Below, piece after piece: positions 35,061-47,139 of a stretch of DNA of 64,000 nucleotides. Where the stretch lies: the NCBI RefSeq assembly GCF_019175385.1, contig NC_083341.1:60979800-61043799 (forward strand), written 5' to 3'. Numbering within the stretch: position 1 is the stretch's first letter; every line of letters begins with the position of its first letter. The stretch comes from Lycium barbarum (lineage: Eukaryota; Streptophyta; Magnoliopsida; Solanales; Solanaceae). Under the pieces are notes generated by a model that ran no database searches, was not told where the DNA came from, and worked only from the letters and a program-made list of their open reading frames with translations. The translations under genes were made by a program, and so were the position numbers.

Positions 35061-35488
35061 GGAAACTTCAAATACATTAGTTATGCTATCAAATACATGG
35101 GTAAATAAAACAAGAAATCAATATTGAAAACTTCAAATACATTGACTGTTGAATGTTTTCAAATTTTAAATTTTTGATTTTTTACGTTTGAATGTTGAAG
35201 ATTAGACGAAGCAATAGAAAACGGTTATGGAAAAGAAATCTAAAATCTGATTTTGTTGAAGAGTATGTTAAACAAATACCAATTAATAACTAATTAAATG
35301 ATCCCACCGTTATGGCCTAAAATCAAGGGATATGTTTTCTTTTTTTACTGTATTTCTATGAATTTACACGCATCAAATACATCTGAAAAATATCTTAATT
35401 TGAGAAAACATAGCTACAAATGGTAATATTTAAAAGGGTAGCTATAAATGATAGGAAACTACCATAAGGTAGTCATTTTAGTAATTTT

Positions 35489-35879
35489 ACCTTAATTCTA
35501 ATAACGCAACACACCTCTACTAATTAACAAGTATGAAGAAAATAAGAGCTAGAGAAAACTACGTATTTTATGATCGGCACAGAGTTTATAATACACTCTA
35601 TGATTATACTACAAATGAGGACACCTAAGTAATGTAAAAATATCAAAGCCAAGAATAAAGTTGAGTTATCAACCCTGCAAACTTCAATTTATATATGTAT
35701 GACCTAAAAAAGATAGTTTGCCCGTCTAAAGTAACCAGAAGTATTTTTCTCTTGTCTTCTTCGTCAAATCTTTCCAACAACACTTAATAGTTCATCACAT
35801 CTTGCATTTATTGGATCTTGATGAACTGAAAAGATAAAAAAACAATTAAAATGTTTAAAAGGTAATAAAACGAATGTTA
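35489..35879. other. Spacer, no gene seen
   Basis: AT-rich DNA between two transposable elements. No recognisable coding or RNA gene. Confidence 0.4.
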
Positions 35880-35888
35880 TTTATCAAA

Positions 35889-36785
35889 CGGAAAAGGCCC
35901 AAATATACCCCTGTACTATGAGAAAAGGGTCAAATTATACCCCTTGCTATATTTTGGGGCCAAATATATCCTTATTGTTATACTTTGAAGCCAAATATAC
36001 CCCTCATCCGTTAGGGAATATTTGGTATGAAATATAAGCAAAAATAGTCCTGGGATAAAAATTTAGTACCACCTTATCACTTATTTGGATGCTAATCCTG
36101 GGATAAGTTATCCCAGCATTAAAAATAGTACCGGGATAACTTATACCCATCAATGGGTGGAATAATAATCCTGGGATAAGTTATCCCAGGATAAAATAGG
36201 GAAATTGACTAAAATAGCGCTGAGGGGAAATTTTAGGCATTTTAGGCTAAATAGGGTGGAGGAATTTTTGTAAACAAACAAGTTCTTCTTGAAAATTAGG
36301 CAATGCATGTTATTTCTAATACAACATACCAAACAATGGATAGAAAAAAAATACCAGGATTACTAATCCCAATATAACTGATCCTAGGATAACTAATCCC
36401 AGCATTACTTGTCTTCAAACCAAAGACCCCTTAAAGTTGTCTAAAGTAGACATCCGATCCTACGTGGTTACAACACATTTGATAAGGTGGATTCCACGTA
36501 TACCCCTCATCCGTTAAAGTTATCCAAGGTGGACATCCGATCCTACGTGGCACTAACATTTGATGAGGTGGCATGCCACGTGGCATCCACCTCATCAAAT
36601 GTGTGGTAGCCACGTAGGATCGGATGTCCACCTTGGACAACTTTAACGGATGGGGGTATATTTAGCCCCAAAATATAACAACAAGAGTATATTTGGCCAA
36701 AAGTATAACGAGGGGTACATTCGGGCCTTTTTTCATATGTTCGGACCTTTTCTCATAGTACGGGCGTATGTTTGGCTCTTTTCCG
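35889..36785. mobile_element. Foldback MULE-type MITE
   Basis: Ends CGGAAAAGGCCCAAATATAC and complemented CGGAAAAGAGCCAAACATAC, with further pairing inside (CCCTCATCCGTTA against TAACGGATGGGGGTATATTT; GGTGGACATCCGATCCTACG against its complement around a centre near 36575). Flanking 9-mers are TTTATCAAA (35880-35888) and TTTATAAAA (36786-36794), one mismatch, which fits a MULE duplication. It contains a nested Tourist-like MITE at 36014-36430. Confidence 0.8.
36014..36430. mobile_element. Tourist-like MITE nested in the foldback element
   Basis: TIRs GGGAATATTTGGTATGAA and, complemented, GGGGTCTTTGGTTTGAAG, flanked by TTA on both sides (36011-36013, 36431-36433). Removing it with one TTA gives CATCCGTTAAAGTTGTC, which matches the sister arm at 36507 (CATCCGTTAAAGTTATC). 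The interior has palindromic TCCTGGGATAAGTTATCCCA motifs. Confidence 0.9.
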
Positions 36786-36794
36786 TTTATAAAA

Positions 36795-37959
36795 GATACT
36801 AGTGTCATTTGGCCCGTGCTAAACCCGGGCCCAAACTGACGTTAGAATTTTAATTTATAAATATCTTTTAAATTTTTTCTGCTATTCCTTTTTGTTTTTG
36901 TAACATCAATCTAATACCTCAAAGAACTTTTAAAATATTAAAGTACAAAAACATACCTGAAAATTAAAGGAAAGTATTTTTCTTAGTTTATATATTAGAT
37001 TTTAAAAAAATCAAACATTTGAAAGCTCTTCTAATTTCCATTTTACTTAAATTTTTTCAGATTAAAGTCTCTGATGATCCAAATTGAGTTTTCATGTGTT
37101 AAATTAATTTCATTTGTTTCTTTGAATTGAATCCATACTGGCTAATTTTTTTTTTTAATCAAAGATATTATAGTGTTCAAATTATGTCAAATATATTTGA
37201 TGCGCAAATATTGTTGCATGAAGAAATCAATAAATTTAACTTGCAAATAAATATATATAATTAAAAGCCTTGATATTACAAGAATATTTTGTAGATGTTC
37301 TTTCAAATTAAATCACAAAAAAATACTGAAAAGTCAATAGAATTAATTGTTCCGACTTTAAGCTTTCTTTTACCTTCCAAATGATGCATGTTAAAAAGTA
37401 ACATTTTTTACCTTTTCTTAATTTAGTAAACCATTTTATGAAATACACTATAATAAATTTTTCATGCTAAATGTAACTATTTTATCCTAAACTATATAAA
37501 ATATTGATTATCCGATATTTTGCAAAATATTTTAATATTTTAATTTTTTTTTTTTTTGCAATTTTCTAGTATTATTACTGTTTGAAAATCAATTGTATTT
37601 TCTTTAACTACATTATTTTTTCAAACATTTTCAAAATTTTAAAATAATATTTTATAGTTACTCTTTTAACTTAGTAAATAAATTTTATGTTAATAGTGTG
37701 CGCAGGTAAAATTTATTAATTGACTATCGTACTTCGGAATTCATTTTTTCGATTGAGACGGAGGGACTGTAATTTTCTTTTTTGATACATTTTTGAAGTA
37801 TTTAACAATGATATAAGTTATTTATATTTATTTTCTTTGTTCAAAACTTAATCCAAACTTAAGTGAAATCTTTATAAATTATTTATGTTCGTTAGCATAT
37901 ACGGCTTAAGATTGTAGGAGAAAATTAAAAAGAAATTACTAAATGGACGAATAAATAAT
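36795..37959. other. AT-rich spacer, no gene seen
   Basis: About 1.2 kb of strongly AT-rich DNA. No open frame or repeat border could be supported. Confidence 0.4.
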
Positions 37960-38577
37960 TAAAATGTCACACCCTAACCTTGATAGGGCATGATGGGCAC
38001 TCGACTCTCTTCAGAGTCGAGCGAACCCTTAAACATTCGCTTTACCAAAACCTGTCATTTCAAAAACTTTTAAAAACATGAAACTTTTCCAAATAGAGGT
38101 CATTATCCTTATAACGATTATGAAAACTTTCAATCAAATAAGTACTTCAACCCAATTGAAATCATCTAAAATACATGCTCTCTTAACATACACAAATGGT
38201 TCAGCTGACATCACTCTGTCGAAATACCATAGCGTAAGTACTCTGACTCGGCGACACTCCGGAAGGAAACGGAGCTCACCAATTCAACTGGAACATCTTC
38301 TGGCAACATCCTCTACTCATCTGTATGCACCTGCGCGGCATGAAACGCAACCCCTGAAGAAAGGGGGTCAGTACGGAATATGTACTGAATATGTAAAGCA
38401 TTACTGAATCATAAACACAAGGAAGGGCGCAACAGTAAACAAGTTTAGAAGCAACCCGGGAATACCTGGAACAACATTTTGAACCGTGCCACATAGTACC
38501 TTACACAAATTCTAGCATACACAATATACATACGACATACACAAATTCTAGAATACACAATGTAAATATAGTATCAC

Positions 38578-38935
38578 AATAGTCCCTTCGGACAGTCGCT
38601 TCCGGCATAGTAACAGAATAGTCCCTTCGGACGGCCGCTTCCGGCATAATAATAATGATGATGGCCCCTTCGAGCATGCTGCTTCCGGCATAATAACATA
38701 ATAGTCCCTTCGGACGGCCTCTTCCGGCATAATAATGATGATGGCCCCTTCGGGCATGCCGCTTCCGGCATAATGACATAATAGTCCCTTCGGACGGCCG
38801 CTTCCAGCATAATAATAATGATGGCCCCTTCGGGCATGCCTGTTCCGACATAATACTACCCTGGCCCCTTCGGGCATGTCGGTCCCATCATAATAATAAT
38901 GATCCTGGCCCCTTCGGGCATAATAATAATAATGA
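38578..38935. repeat. Tandem CCCCTTCGGGCATG / CCGCTTCCGGCATAATAAT repeats in solo LTR
   Basis: About 40-base units in roughly 80-base pairs: AGTCCCTTCGGAC at 38581, 38620, 38703 and 38783, alternating with GGCCCCTTCGGGCATG units. Long minus-strand frames here are only translations of the repeat. Confidence 0.85.
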
Positions 38936-38971
38936 TATGGAAAGTAAACATAAGTTGTAAATGAAATGAAG

Positions 38972-39110
38972 TAGTAAAACCTCGCGCCCCCTTCGGAGTG
39001 ATTTTTTTGAAAATCTAATTAGTAAAATCTCGCACCCCCTTCGGAGTGGTTTTGAAAATCTAATTAGTAAAATCTCGCGCCCCCTTTGGAGTGGTTTTGA
39101 AAATCAAACT
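38972..39110. repeat. 45-bp tandem repeat, three copies
   Basis: TAAAATCTCGCGCCCCCTTC followed by GGAGTGGTTTTGAAAATC recurs three times about 45-49 bases apart. Confidence 0.85.
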
Positions 39111-39184
39111 TTATATTTCCTTTAGTATAAAACTAGTTTTCTCGAAATCATTAGTAAAATCATATGCACAACTCAATTGGCATG

Positions 39185-39370
39185 ACATAAACTGAGGCCA
39201 TATGTTATATAGCACGCTCAGACATAAGCTGAGGCCATCGCACACTCAGGCATAAGCTGAGGCCATAGCACACTCAGTGATCAGCTGAGGCCATAGCTCA
39301 CTCAGGCATAAGCTGAGGCCATAGCACACTCAGACTTAAGCCGAGGCCATACGTTATACAGCACGCTCAG
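39185..39370. repeat. About 28-bp tandem repeat, six copies
   Basis: Units of the form GCACACTCAGGCATAAGCTG followed by AGGCCATA recur through this stretch, with longer variants at the two ends (ATATAGCACGCTCAG). Confidence 0.85.
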
Positions 39371-41850
39371 TCGCGTCATGAAATCATATATAAAAAAAAA
39401 ACTATTATGAACGTCATGTATGAAATCAAACCCTTTTCATTTGTCTCCTTCGAGACTCACAAATTTAAATGTAAAATGCATAGGTAAAAGAAAGACCTTA
39501 TGAATGTCCCCTTCGGCATTTAGACATCATTATGGAATCGCACAACTTGAGAATGCCCCTTCGGGCTCAAGAGGTAAAAGAACTTAGGATATCCTACATC
39601 TAGGAATGGATTCATTATGGGTATCGTTACGCTTCGTACTTGTCACAGATCATAAACACGTTTCGGGTCAATCCGACTTAGTATAAGAAAGTTATGAGCG
39701 TTTGAAGTACATAACCTTCTACGAACGTTTCAGAAGCTATTTTTTTTGGAAAATTATAGCAACAATCATACCAAGTACCTTTCAAGTATCGTTATTCATT
39801 ATAGAAACCTCTACGACCATTTTCAAGCAATCCGAGACCGTCTACGAAAGTTAGGGACATTACTACTTACAAAACTCTTTAAACTTTTCTTGTTATTCAA
39901 TCATACAATAAGCTCGGCTATACTACGTATACTCACATCAAGAAGTGAATAAGAAGCATTAACAAGCTCGGAATCAAGAATAGAGTTACCCCGAGATAAG
40001 TATCATAGCTTACTTAGCTCTAGGACATGCCAAGAGAAAGAAAAGGTGAGCTTTACATACCTGTACCTCGTCCAATTAGCTACGCTTATTCGTCCAAACT
40101 TGCTAGTCTACATTCAAGAGAATTGACAGAATCATTAGACTCGTCGACATATGCTTGTCTTAGTTCTTCAAATGAATTCATTATATTCTGCCGAAATTTC
40201 GGCAGCATTTCCCCTGTAAATACACCATCCCCGAGAATCTAACTCGGCTAATTTATCAACAACAAATCCGAGAATTCAACTCGGCCAAATTATCAACAAC
40301 AATACCAACAATCATATCCCAACTTCAACAATTATTTCAAATGCATTCCAACACTAGCAATCCTTTCTACACAATTCGACGGCATTCCTTTTATATTCAA
40401 TTCAACCACACACAGTCAAGCTAACATCAATGATTTCCCATTCAAGTATTAATCCGAAATCATTCTAATATGATTCAAGAACACTTCAAACAATTCAACC
40501 AACATACCACTTCACCCGAAACCTTCCAAATTCAACAAGAATATTAACAACATATTTTCTTTCCTCCAAATTCTTAAACTACACCAACAATTCACACTAA
40601 CAACATTATCTTCCATAAATGCAAGAACACTATATTCAATTCACATTAAATTCTAAAACAAGTCTCCAACCATTACAACTTCACTAGGATCATTAAACTG
40701 TCATTATCAACATGGAATCCATAACAACAACAACCAAAATACTAAGTAAAATTGGTCCCTGAATCCTACACAACACACACGGCCACAATACTATATATAC
40801 ACGGCCACAAATATATGTCTATATTTTCATGTATTTCACCCATTTCTACATACTACAACATACACAACCATCCATAACATATAAAAAGAAGATTAAATCT
40901 TACCTTTTTCCTTCAACTTCTCACTTGGCTAGGGTTGTGAATTTGCAACAAAAAGTAGTTTTCTTGCTCCAACAATTATACCACGTTAAAGAGGACCCTT
41001 GAATTAGTAGGAATACTAGAAGAAAATATTTTTTGATCAAGATTTTCAAGGGGTCAAATTTCTTGCTCTATGGCCGAATAGGCCCTTGTTCTCTTTCTCT
41101 TCTCCAATTTCTTGAATCTTCTATGGATGAAATGATAAATATGACCATTTGGGTCATCTTTTAATACATATCTTAAGTCTCCATATGGGCCTTGGCCCAT
41201 AGTCTTTTGGACAGCCACACTTGGCCCCTTTTGTAAGCCCACTTTTTTTTTGTTTTGTAATTCATGAAAAATTATTCGCCAAATTTCAAATTTTCCCTTA
41301 GCCTTCATCGATATTTCCATGAGCCCTCTTGCGAATTTCCCTTTTTACCCCTAACCTTTCTTAATATTTCCACATCAAACATTTTCATAAACAACTTGTC
41401 GCAATTACCTTAAAATATCCGAATGTGCAAAGTACGGGATATAACATAAAATAGCAAATGATAAATGGTAAATAACATCAATAAATAATAACTAATATTA
41501 TAAGAATAATATTATTCAATAATTAAGCCTATATTAAGATAGAATTGAATAACATGATAATTCTTTATGTGTCTATAATAAATAAGTTCTTAAGGAAAAA
41601 CATAATTTGAATTTTTTTTAATAATATTTCTACATAAAAGATTCATACATGTATGAATATGCTTTGTGGGGCCTCTATAACCTTTTCCATAACATCATCA
41701 TTTTTAGTGGCATAAAAAAATCCTTAAAGTTCTCCCAATTTACTAAAATGTGTAAAGATTCAAAAAGCCAATAATTTTTCAATTAGGAGTAAAAAGAGTC
41801 AGAAAAAATTCATGTGAAGACTACAAAAAATGGCTATTGTCTGTTATACA

Positions 41851-42531
41851 TGTATACAGTAAAAATCGGGTCAATGTGTGACCGGTAAGACTGGAGCCGA
41901 GGATAAGTCCAAATGAGCATGAGCATGTTCGATCTTTTCTTCATATCAGGGTGTCGTACCGGATGAAATTGACCCGAGATAAGATAAATGTGTCCGTTGG
42001 TCCGGATAGACCGAGCCTAAATCATCGTGTCCGTTGGTCCGGTTAACCGGTTGTGAGGTCGCCACGCGTCATGAAGCCGTTCTGCTGTTTGTACTGATGA
42101 CCGTACGAGTGTCAGACCGTACGGTACCGTACGGTAGTACCTTATTTTTTAGGGTGTTTTATTCATAAAGGGTTTTGCATTGTAGTGAGGGCCTAAAAAA
42201 ACATACCTATAAATAGAGGACATTCCTCCCCTTTTTGAGGCTAGCTTCTCTTTCATATATCAACATTGGAATCAAAAGCTCTCTCTCAAAGATATTGGTC
42301 AGAATTTTGTGGTGTTCTTCCTTAGCTTGCTTATCCTTTCAATATTACTTAATATATTTGGCATAAATCAACAATCGTCGTACACATACATATAACACAA
42401 GCACATATACATATAGATATAGCTACAAACAAACCCATTGACACTTCACGCTAACCAAATAGATTAAAGTTCATCCATATATCCTATACCTCACTTAAAA
42501 ATTTAATTGTTATCGAAAATCGGGGTAAACA
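41851..42531 (+). repeat. 5' LTR of the Tat element (681 bp)
   Basis: TGTATACAGTAAAAATC to CGGGGTAAACA. It has the TATA box TATAAATAG at 42208-42216. Over the first 350 bases it differs from the 3' LTR at about one base in 20-25 by eye, plus an 11-base difference in a CGTACGGTACCGTACGG palindrome. Confidence 0.93.
42208..42216 (+). promoter_or_regulatory. TATA box in 5' LTR
   Basis: TATAAATAG in U3, preserved in the 3' LTR at 53236-53244. It would drive element transcription. Confidence 0.6.
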
Positions 42532-42534
42532 GTT

Positions 42535-42552
42535 TGGCGCCCACTATGGGGC
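42535..42552 (+). other. Primer binding site
   Basis: TGGCGCCCACTATGGGGC begins three bases after the 5' LTR. It starts with TGG, complementary to a tRNA CCA end; I did not assign the tRNA. Confidence 0.65.
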
Positions 42553-42611
42553 TAGGATAATACTGGTTTTTTAATCTCTGCTGCTTCCTTCTTTCACTTG
42601 TTGATTGAAGA

Positions 42612-43971
42612 ATGTGCAAATTTCCACAAAAAATGGACAAAATGGCAAGCAGCGGACATTCCGGTTATGTGAACAACAACGAGATAGTAGCTGAAAACGA
42701 GAAAAACAGCGGGTTAAGAAACCTACCTGCAGATCCAGTAGATCCAAACTTTGTCGACTCGAGAGAAGGCCTCAACCGGCAGAATACCTTGAATCAGGAG
42801 AATGCCGCCTTTTCGGCCACCGATCCCTTAAATACTCATAACTCAATTACTTTGTCCCGGGCTCAAGGACGGAAAACACCGGATACTCCGGATGAGATTA
42901 ATTTACGTTTAATATTTGAAATTTTGCAGGAACAAGGGACCGCCATAGCTGAACAGGGGATTGCTATAGCTCAGCTTCAGAGCAACAACGACAAGGCAAC
43001 TCCGGTAAAGTCAAAGAGGGTCACCGAGCCAAGGCGGGACGAAGCGCGGATTGCCGAGAGCAATGGATCCGAAGCTGGTCGTCTACCGAAGTTCTGAAGA
43101 TGCTCGAAACCTTGGAAAAGTGGGTCGATTCAACGGAGAAGAGGGTGGAAACGTATAACTCTAGGGTGGATCAGATCCCGAGAGCTCCACCGATTCTGAA
43201 AGGGCTGGATTCGAAGAGATAATTCAAAGGCCTTTCCCTCTGAATGCAGCTCTGAAGCTAATCCCGAAGAGGTTCAAGATGCCAGATATTCCGAAATACG
43301 ATGGCACAACAGACCCACAGGAACATATGACTTCATACACCTGTGCCATAAAAGGCAATGATGTCGAAAAGGATGAAAATGAGTCTGTTTTGTTGAAAAT
43401 GTTTGGGGAAACACTCTCGAAAGGAGCATTGACCTGGTATGACCATTTGCCTGAGCATTCCATCACTTCTTTCGAGATGCTCGCAGATGCGTTCATCAAG
43501 GCCCATGATGGGGCCAAAAAGGTGCAGGCCCAGAAGGCGGACATCTTCAGGATAGCCCAAAGGGACGATGAGTTGTTACGAGAATTTGTGAACCGCTTCT
43601 AAAGGGAACGGATGGAGCTCCCTCCGGTTCCGGAAGAATGGGCAGCGCAAGCTTTCACCAAAGGGCTTAATCCTCGGAGCTCGACTGCTTCATTCAAACT
43701 GAAGAAGAACTTGTTGGAGTACGAGGCTGTAACTTGGGCTGATGTCCATAACAGGTACGAATCTAAGATTCGGGTAGAGGATGACCAACTCGAACTTCCC
43801 CCGGGACCTATAAATATGAGCAAAAGCTCTGAGAGGTCGAGAAAAAATTACGAACCGGAGACAAGGCCATCGAGGGAAAGATACCGACCCTACTCTCAAT
43901 CGAAAAAATCGAGCTTCAGGTTAAAAAAATCGAGGATCGGACCTAATCATTTCTCTAGTAGGGGTGATTAA
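42612..43971 (+). pseudogene. gag of the Tat element
   Basis: The first frame (42612-43097) is a low-complexity N-terminus with a coiled-coil-like EILQEQGTAIAEQGIAIAQL. After a frame change, 43279-43602 is the Retrotrans_gag domain (IPKYDGTTDPQEHM, ALTWYDHLPEHSITSF). A TAA at 43600-43602 breaks it between FVNRF and RERMELPPVPEEW, after which the same frame stays open to 43971. Gag packages element RNA into particles. At least one frameshift and one stop remove function. Confidence 0.85.
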
Positions 43972-44172
43972 CGAGCTGAGTGCCGGTCAAACAGTCGAGG
44001 CCTGTCATTCAGGAGTGACGCCGGGAGTTCGGCTAGCAATAAAGACATACTGAGGGTATCCGAATACAACTTCAGCTTCAATACCTCGGACCTCGTCTCG
44101 GCTATTGGCCGTATCACGGAGGCTAGATGGCCAAGGCCATTAAGATCCGACCCGGGTCAACGGGACCCAAAC

Positions 44173-44877
44173 GTGGTGTGTGAATATCATGAGACCCATG
44201 GGCACAGAACTGAAGATTGTCACCAATTAAGGGAGGAGGTGGCTCGTTTATTGAAAAATGGCCATCTTCGAGAATTTCTAAGTGAACGAGCCAAAAACCA
44301 CTACAAAGAAAGGGAGAGTCACAAACGAGCTGAGCCAGTGGAACCTCAACATGTGATCAATATGATAATTGGGGGAACGGATGCACCACGAGGTCCAGTG
44401 ATGAAAAGAACAAAGGTCTTAATTGTATTAGTAAAGCGCACTCGGGACTATGTACCTGAGGGCTCCATCTCCTTCAGTAACGAGGATGCAGAAGGCATCA
44501 TTCAACCGCAGAATGATGCTTGGTAATTTCTATCCTTATTTTTAAATCACAGGTTAAACGTATTTTGATTGACTCAGGTAGTTCAGCCAACATCATCTAT
44601 TGGAGAGTAGCCGAACAACTGAGGCTACTCGACCAGATTGTGCCGGTGGCCCGAGTACTCAGCGGGTTCAATATGGGAAGCGAAACCACGAAGGGTGAAA
44701 TTTCTTTGCCAGTCAACATTGACGGCACCATACAGCAAACAGTGTTCTACGTTATCGAGGGAGATATGAAGTATAATGCTTTGCTTGGCAGGCCATGGAT
44801 TCATAGCATGAGAGAAATACCATCGACACTACATCAGTTGCTGAAGTTCCTAACTGTCGAAGGGATAACAACTATCT
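44173..44877 (+). pseudogene. Zinc knuckle region and aspartic protease of the Tat element
   Basis: 44173 on reads CEYHETHGHRTEDCHQL, the zinc-binding motif usual for this lineage, then a linker. The frame changes near 44520 into a protease with ILIDSGSSANII (D-S-G active site) and ALLGRPWIH. The protease would cleave the polyprotein. Stop codons at 44524-44526 (first frame) and 44877-44879 break continuity. Confidence 0.8.
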
Positions 44878-45062
44878 GATGCGAACAACCCGCAGCAAGG
44901 GAAATGTTCGCGGTCGAGGAAGCACCCCTCTTTCCAAAGAAACCGAATCAAAGAGATGACGAATCAATCAAAGAGGAGGACACCAAATAGCAATTAAAGA
45001 ATGCGGGTTCGAAACCGGAGGAGAAGGAAACAAACCCGACTGGTGAAGGGGACGATTTCGAC

Positions 45063-46560
45063 ATGCCTAGAACGTTTATATTACCGAATGACTCGGATGC
45101 AACTAAATCTACTGTGGAGGAGCTAGAGCAAATCATCTTGTTCGTACATCTACCAGATAGAAAGGTATACTTGGGCACGGGATTAACCTCGGAGCTCAGG
45201 AACAAGTTAATTAAAATTCTTCAAGATAATGCCGATTGTTTTGCATGGTCCCATATAGACATGACAGGTGTACCACCAGAAGTCACAACTCATAAGCTCA
45301 GCCTCGATAGGAAATTCCCCCCGGTGAAGCAGAAAAAGAGACCAATGGCCGAGTCAAAGCATTCCTTCGTAAAAGATGAGGTAACAAAGCTTTTTAAAAT
45401 AGGCTCTATCCGGGAGGTAAAATACCTGGACTGGCTGGCTAGTGTAGTTGTAGTGCCAAAGAAAGGTAATAAATTTAGAATGTGTGTTGATTAGAAAGAT
45501 CTGAACAGAGCATGCTCGAAAGATTCGTTCCCGATGCCTCACATCGATCGAATGATCGACTCGACGGCCCGGCATGAGATGTTAAGTTTTCTCAATGCTT
45601 ACTCCGGGTATAATCAGATCCGGATGCACCCGGAGGATCAAGAGAAAATCTCCTTTATTACCCGATACGGGACTTATATTATAATGTCATGCCATTCGGA
45701 CTAAAAAATGCTGGAGCAACTTACCAATGCCTAGTAAACTGAATGTTCGAAGAACAGATAGGGAAAACAATGGAAGTTTATAATGATGACATGCTAGTAC
45801 AGTCCCTGGAAATAGAGGACCATTTAAAACATTTGCAGGATACCTTTGATGTTCTTCGCAAATACAACATGAAGCTGAACTCGGAGAAGTGTGCCTTAGG
45901 TGTCTGATCGGGCAAGTTTTTGGGCTTCATGGTGTTAAACCGGGGAATTGAGATCAACCAGGACAAAATCAAATCCATTGAGGATATTGAGGTGGTGAAT
46001 AATGTCAAGGCCGTACAGAGGCTCACCGAAAGGATAACAACTTTAAGCCTTTTCATTTCGAGGTCTTCGGATAAAAGTCACCGTTTCTTCTCACTGCTGA
46101 GAAAGAAGAATGACTTTATCTGGACACCAAAATGTCAAAGGGCTTTGCAGGAATTGAAAAGGTACTTATCGAGCCCGCCCCTGCTGCACACACCGAAGGC
46201 AGATGAACAGTTATTTCTATACCTTGCCGTGTCCGAGGTAGCGGTAAGCGGTGTTTTGGTCCGAGAAGAAACAGGTACGTAATTCCCAATCTATTATGTA
46301 AGTAGAACCTTAGGAGATGCGGAGACTCGTTATCCACACCTCGAAAAGTTGGCTTTGGCATTAGTAAGTGTATCGAGAAATCTAAAACCTTACTTTCAAT
46401 GCCATTCGATATGTGTAGTAACTACTTACCTGCTGAAAAATGTCATGCATAAACCAGAGTTATCAGGTAGACTGATCAAATGGGCTGTAGAGATTAGCGG
46501 GTATGATATCGAGTACAAGACTAGAATAGCTATTAAATCTCAAATCTTAGCCAATTTTTT
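45063..46560 (+). pseudogene. Reverse transcriptase and RNase H of the Tat element
   Basis: The frame includes NADCFAWSHIDMTGVPP, FPPVKQKKRPMA, VVVVPKKGNKFRMCVD, a TAG at 45492-45494 (relatives have Tyr), FPMPHIDRMID and FLNAYSGYNQIRMHPEDQEK. A frameshift near 45680 precedes VMPFGLKNAGATYQ (another frame). The polymerase YxDD box is YNDD at 45779-45790. RT-RNase H connection and RNase H follow (SSPPLLHTPKADEQLFLYLA, about 46165-46240). Several stops make it dead. Confidence 0.85.
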
Positions 46561-47053
46561 GGCAGACTTTACCCCCGCCATGATTCTCGAGGTAGAGAAA
46601 GAGCTTTTGTTGACCTCGGGAAAGGCTTCGGGTATCTGGTCTCTACATACATACGGGGCATCGAACCTGAAAGGTTCCGGGTTGGGCATTGTTCTTAGAA
46701 CCCCCGCCGGTGATGTCATTAGACAATCGATCAGAACTATAAAATTAACTAAAAATGAAGCTGAGTATGAGGCTATGATTGCAGGCTTGGAATTGGCTCG
46801 GAGTCTGGGAGCCGAAACTATCGAAGTAAGATGCGACTCTCTCTTGGTCGTGAACCAGGTAAATAACGTCTTCGAGGTCAAGGATGAGCGAATGCAAAGG
46901 TACTTAGAGAAAACTCAGGTGATATTACACTGGTTCAAAGAATGGACCATGCAACATGTACACAGGGAGCAGAACAACGAAGCCGATGCATTGGCCAATT
47001 TGGGCTCTTCGGTCGAAGCAGAGAATTCAACCCCGGTACCGTACTCCAATTGA
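46560..47053 (+). pseudogene. Second (archaeal-type) RNase H of the Tat element
   Basis: WSLHTYGASNLKGSG, NEAEYEAMIAGLELA, VRCDSLLVVNQV and EQNNEADALANLGSS are the four catalytic blocks. In the first, the usual Asp (VDGASN-type) is Tyr (codon 46652-46654), so the nuclease should be inactive. This extra domain is a mark of the Tat lineage. Confidence 0.85.
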
Positions 47054-47139
47054 TGAACTCGGCGGTAGAAAATGGTCAGGCCGAGATAAATACAATGACT
47101 CTAACTTAGGATTGGTAAAACAGATACATCGACTACTTA

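Larger units (their letters stand above)
31523..35488. mobile_element. Non-autonomous MULE-type element (copy 2), split by a solo LTR
   Basis: Homologous to 21282-23262 from TTTTTACGCGTTATAGCTAC through TTTTCATAAATTCTTACC to the right end GGTAGTCATTTTAGTAATTT. It has only one full 250-bp unit plus the diverged terminal unit, against four in the other copy. A solo LTR at 32317-35060 interrupts it. No protein is encoded. Confidence 0.75.
37965..41446 (-). mobile_element. Solo LTR, family C (3.48 kb), minus orientation
   Basis: Starts TGTCACACCCTAACC and ends CGGGATATAACA; complemented it begins TGTTATATCCCGTAC. It is flanked by a perfect 5-bp duplication TAAAA (37960-37964 and 41447-41451). 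There is no internal retroelement sequence, so it is a solo LTR. A block at 38330-38400 (complement ATTCAGTACATATTCCGTAC, then GTTTCATGCCGCGCAGGT) resembles blocks in families A and the 59.5 kb LTR. It carries three separate tandem arrays between 38578 and 39370. Confidence 0.9.

Noticed and set aside
38501..38877. Three overlapping minus-strand open frames of 87-116 codons
   Set aside because: They are translations of the CCCCTTCGGGCATG tandem repeat in a solo LTR, with repeating peptide in all frames.
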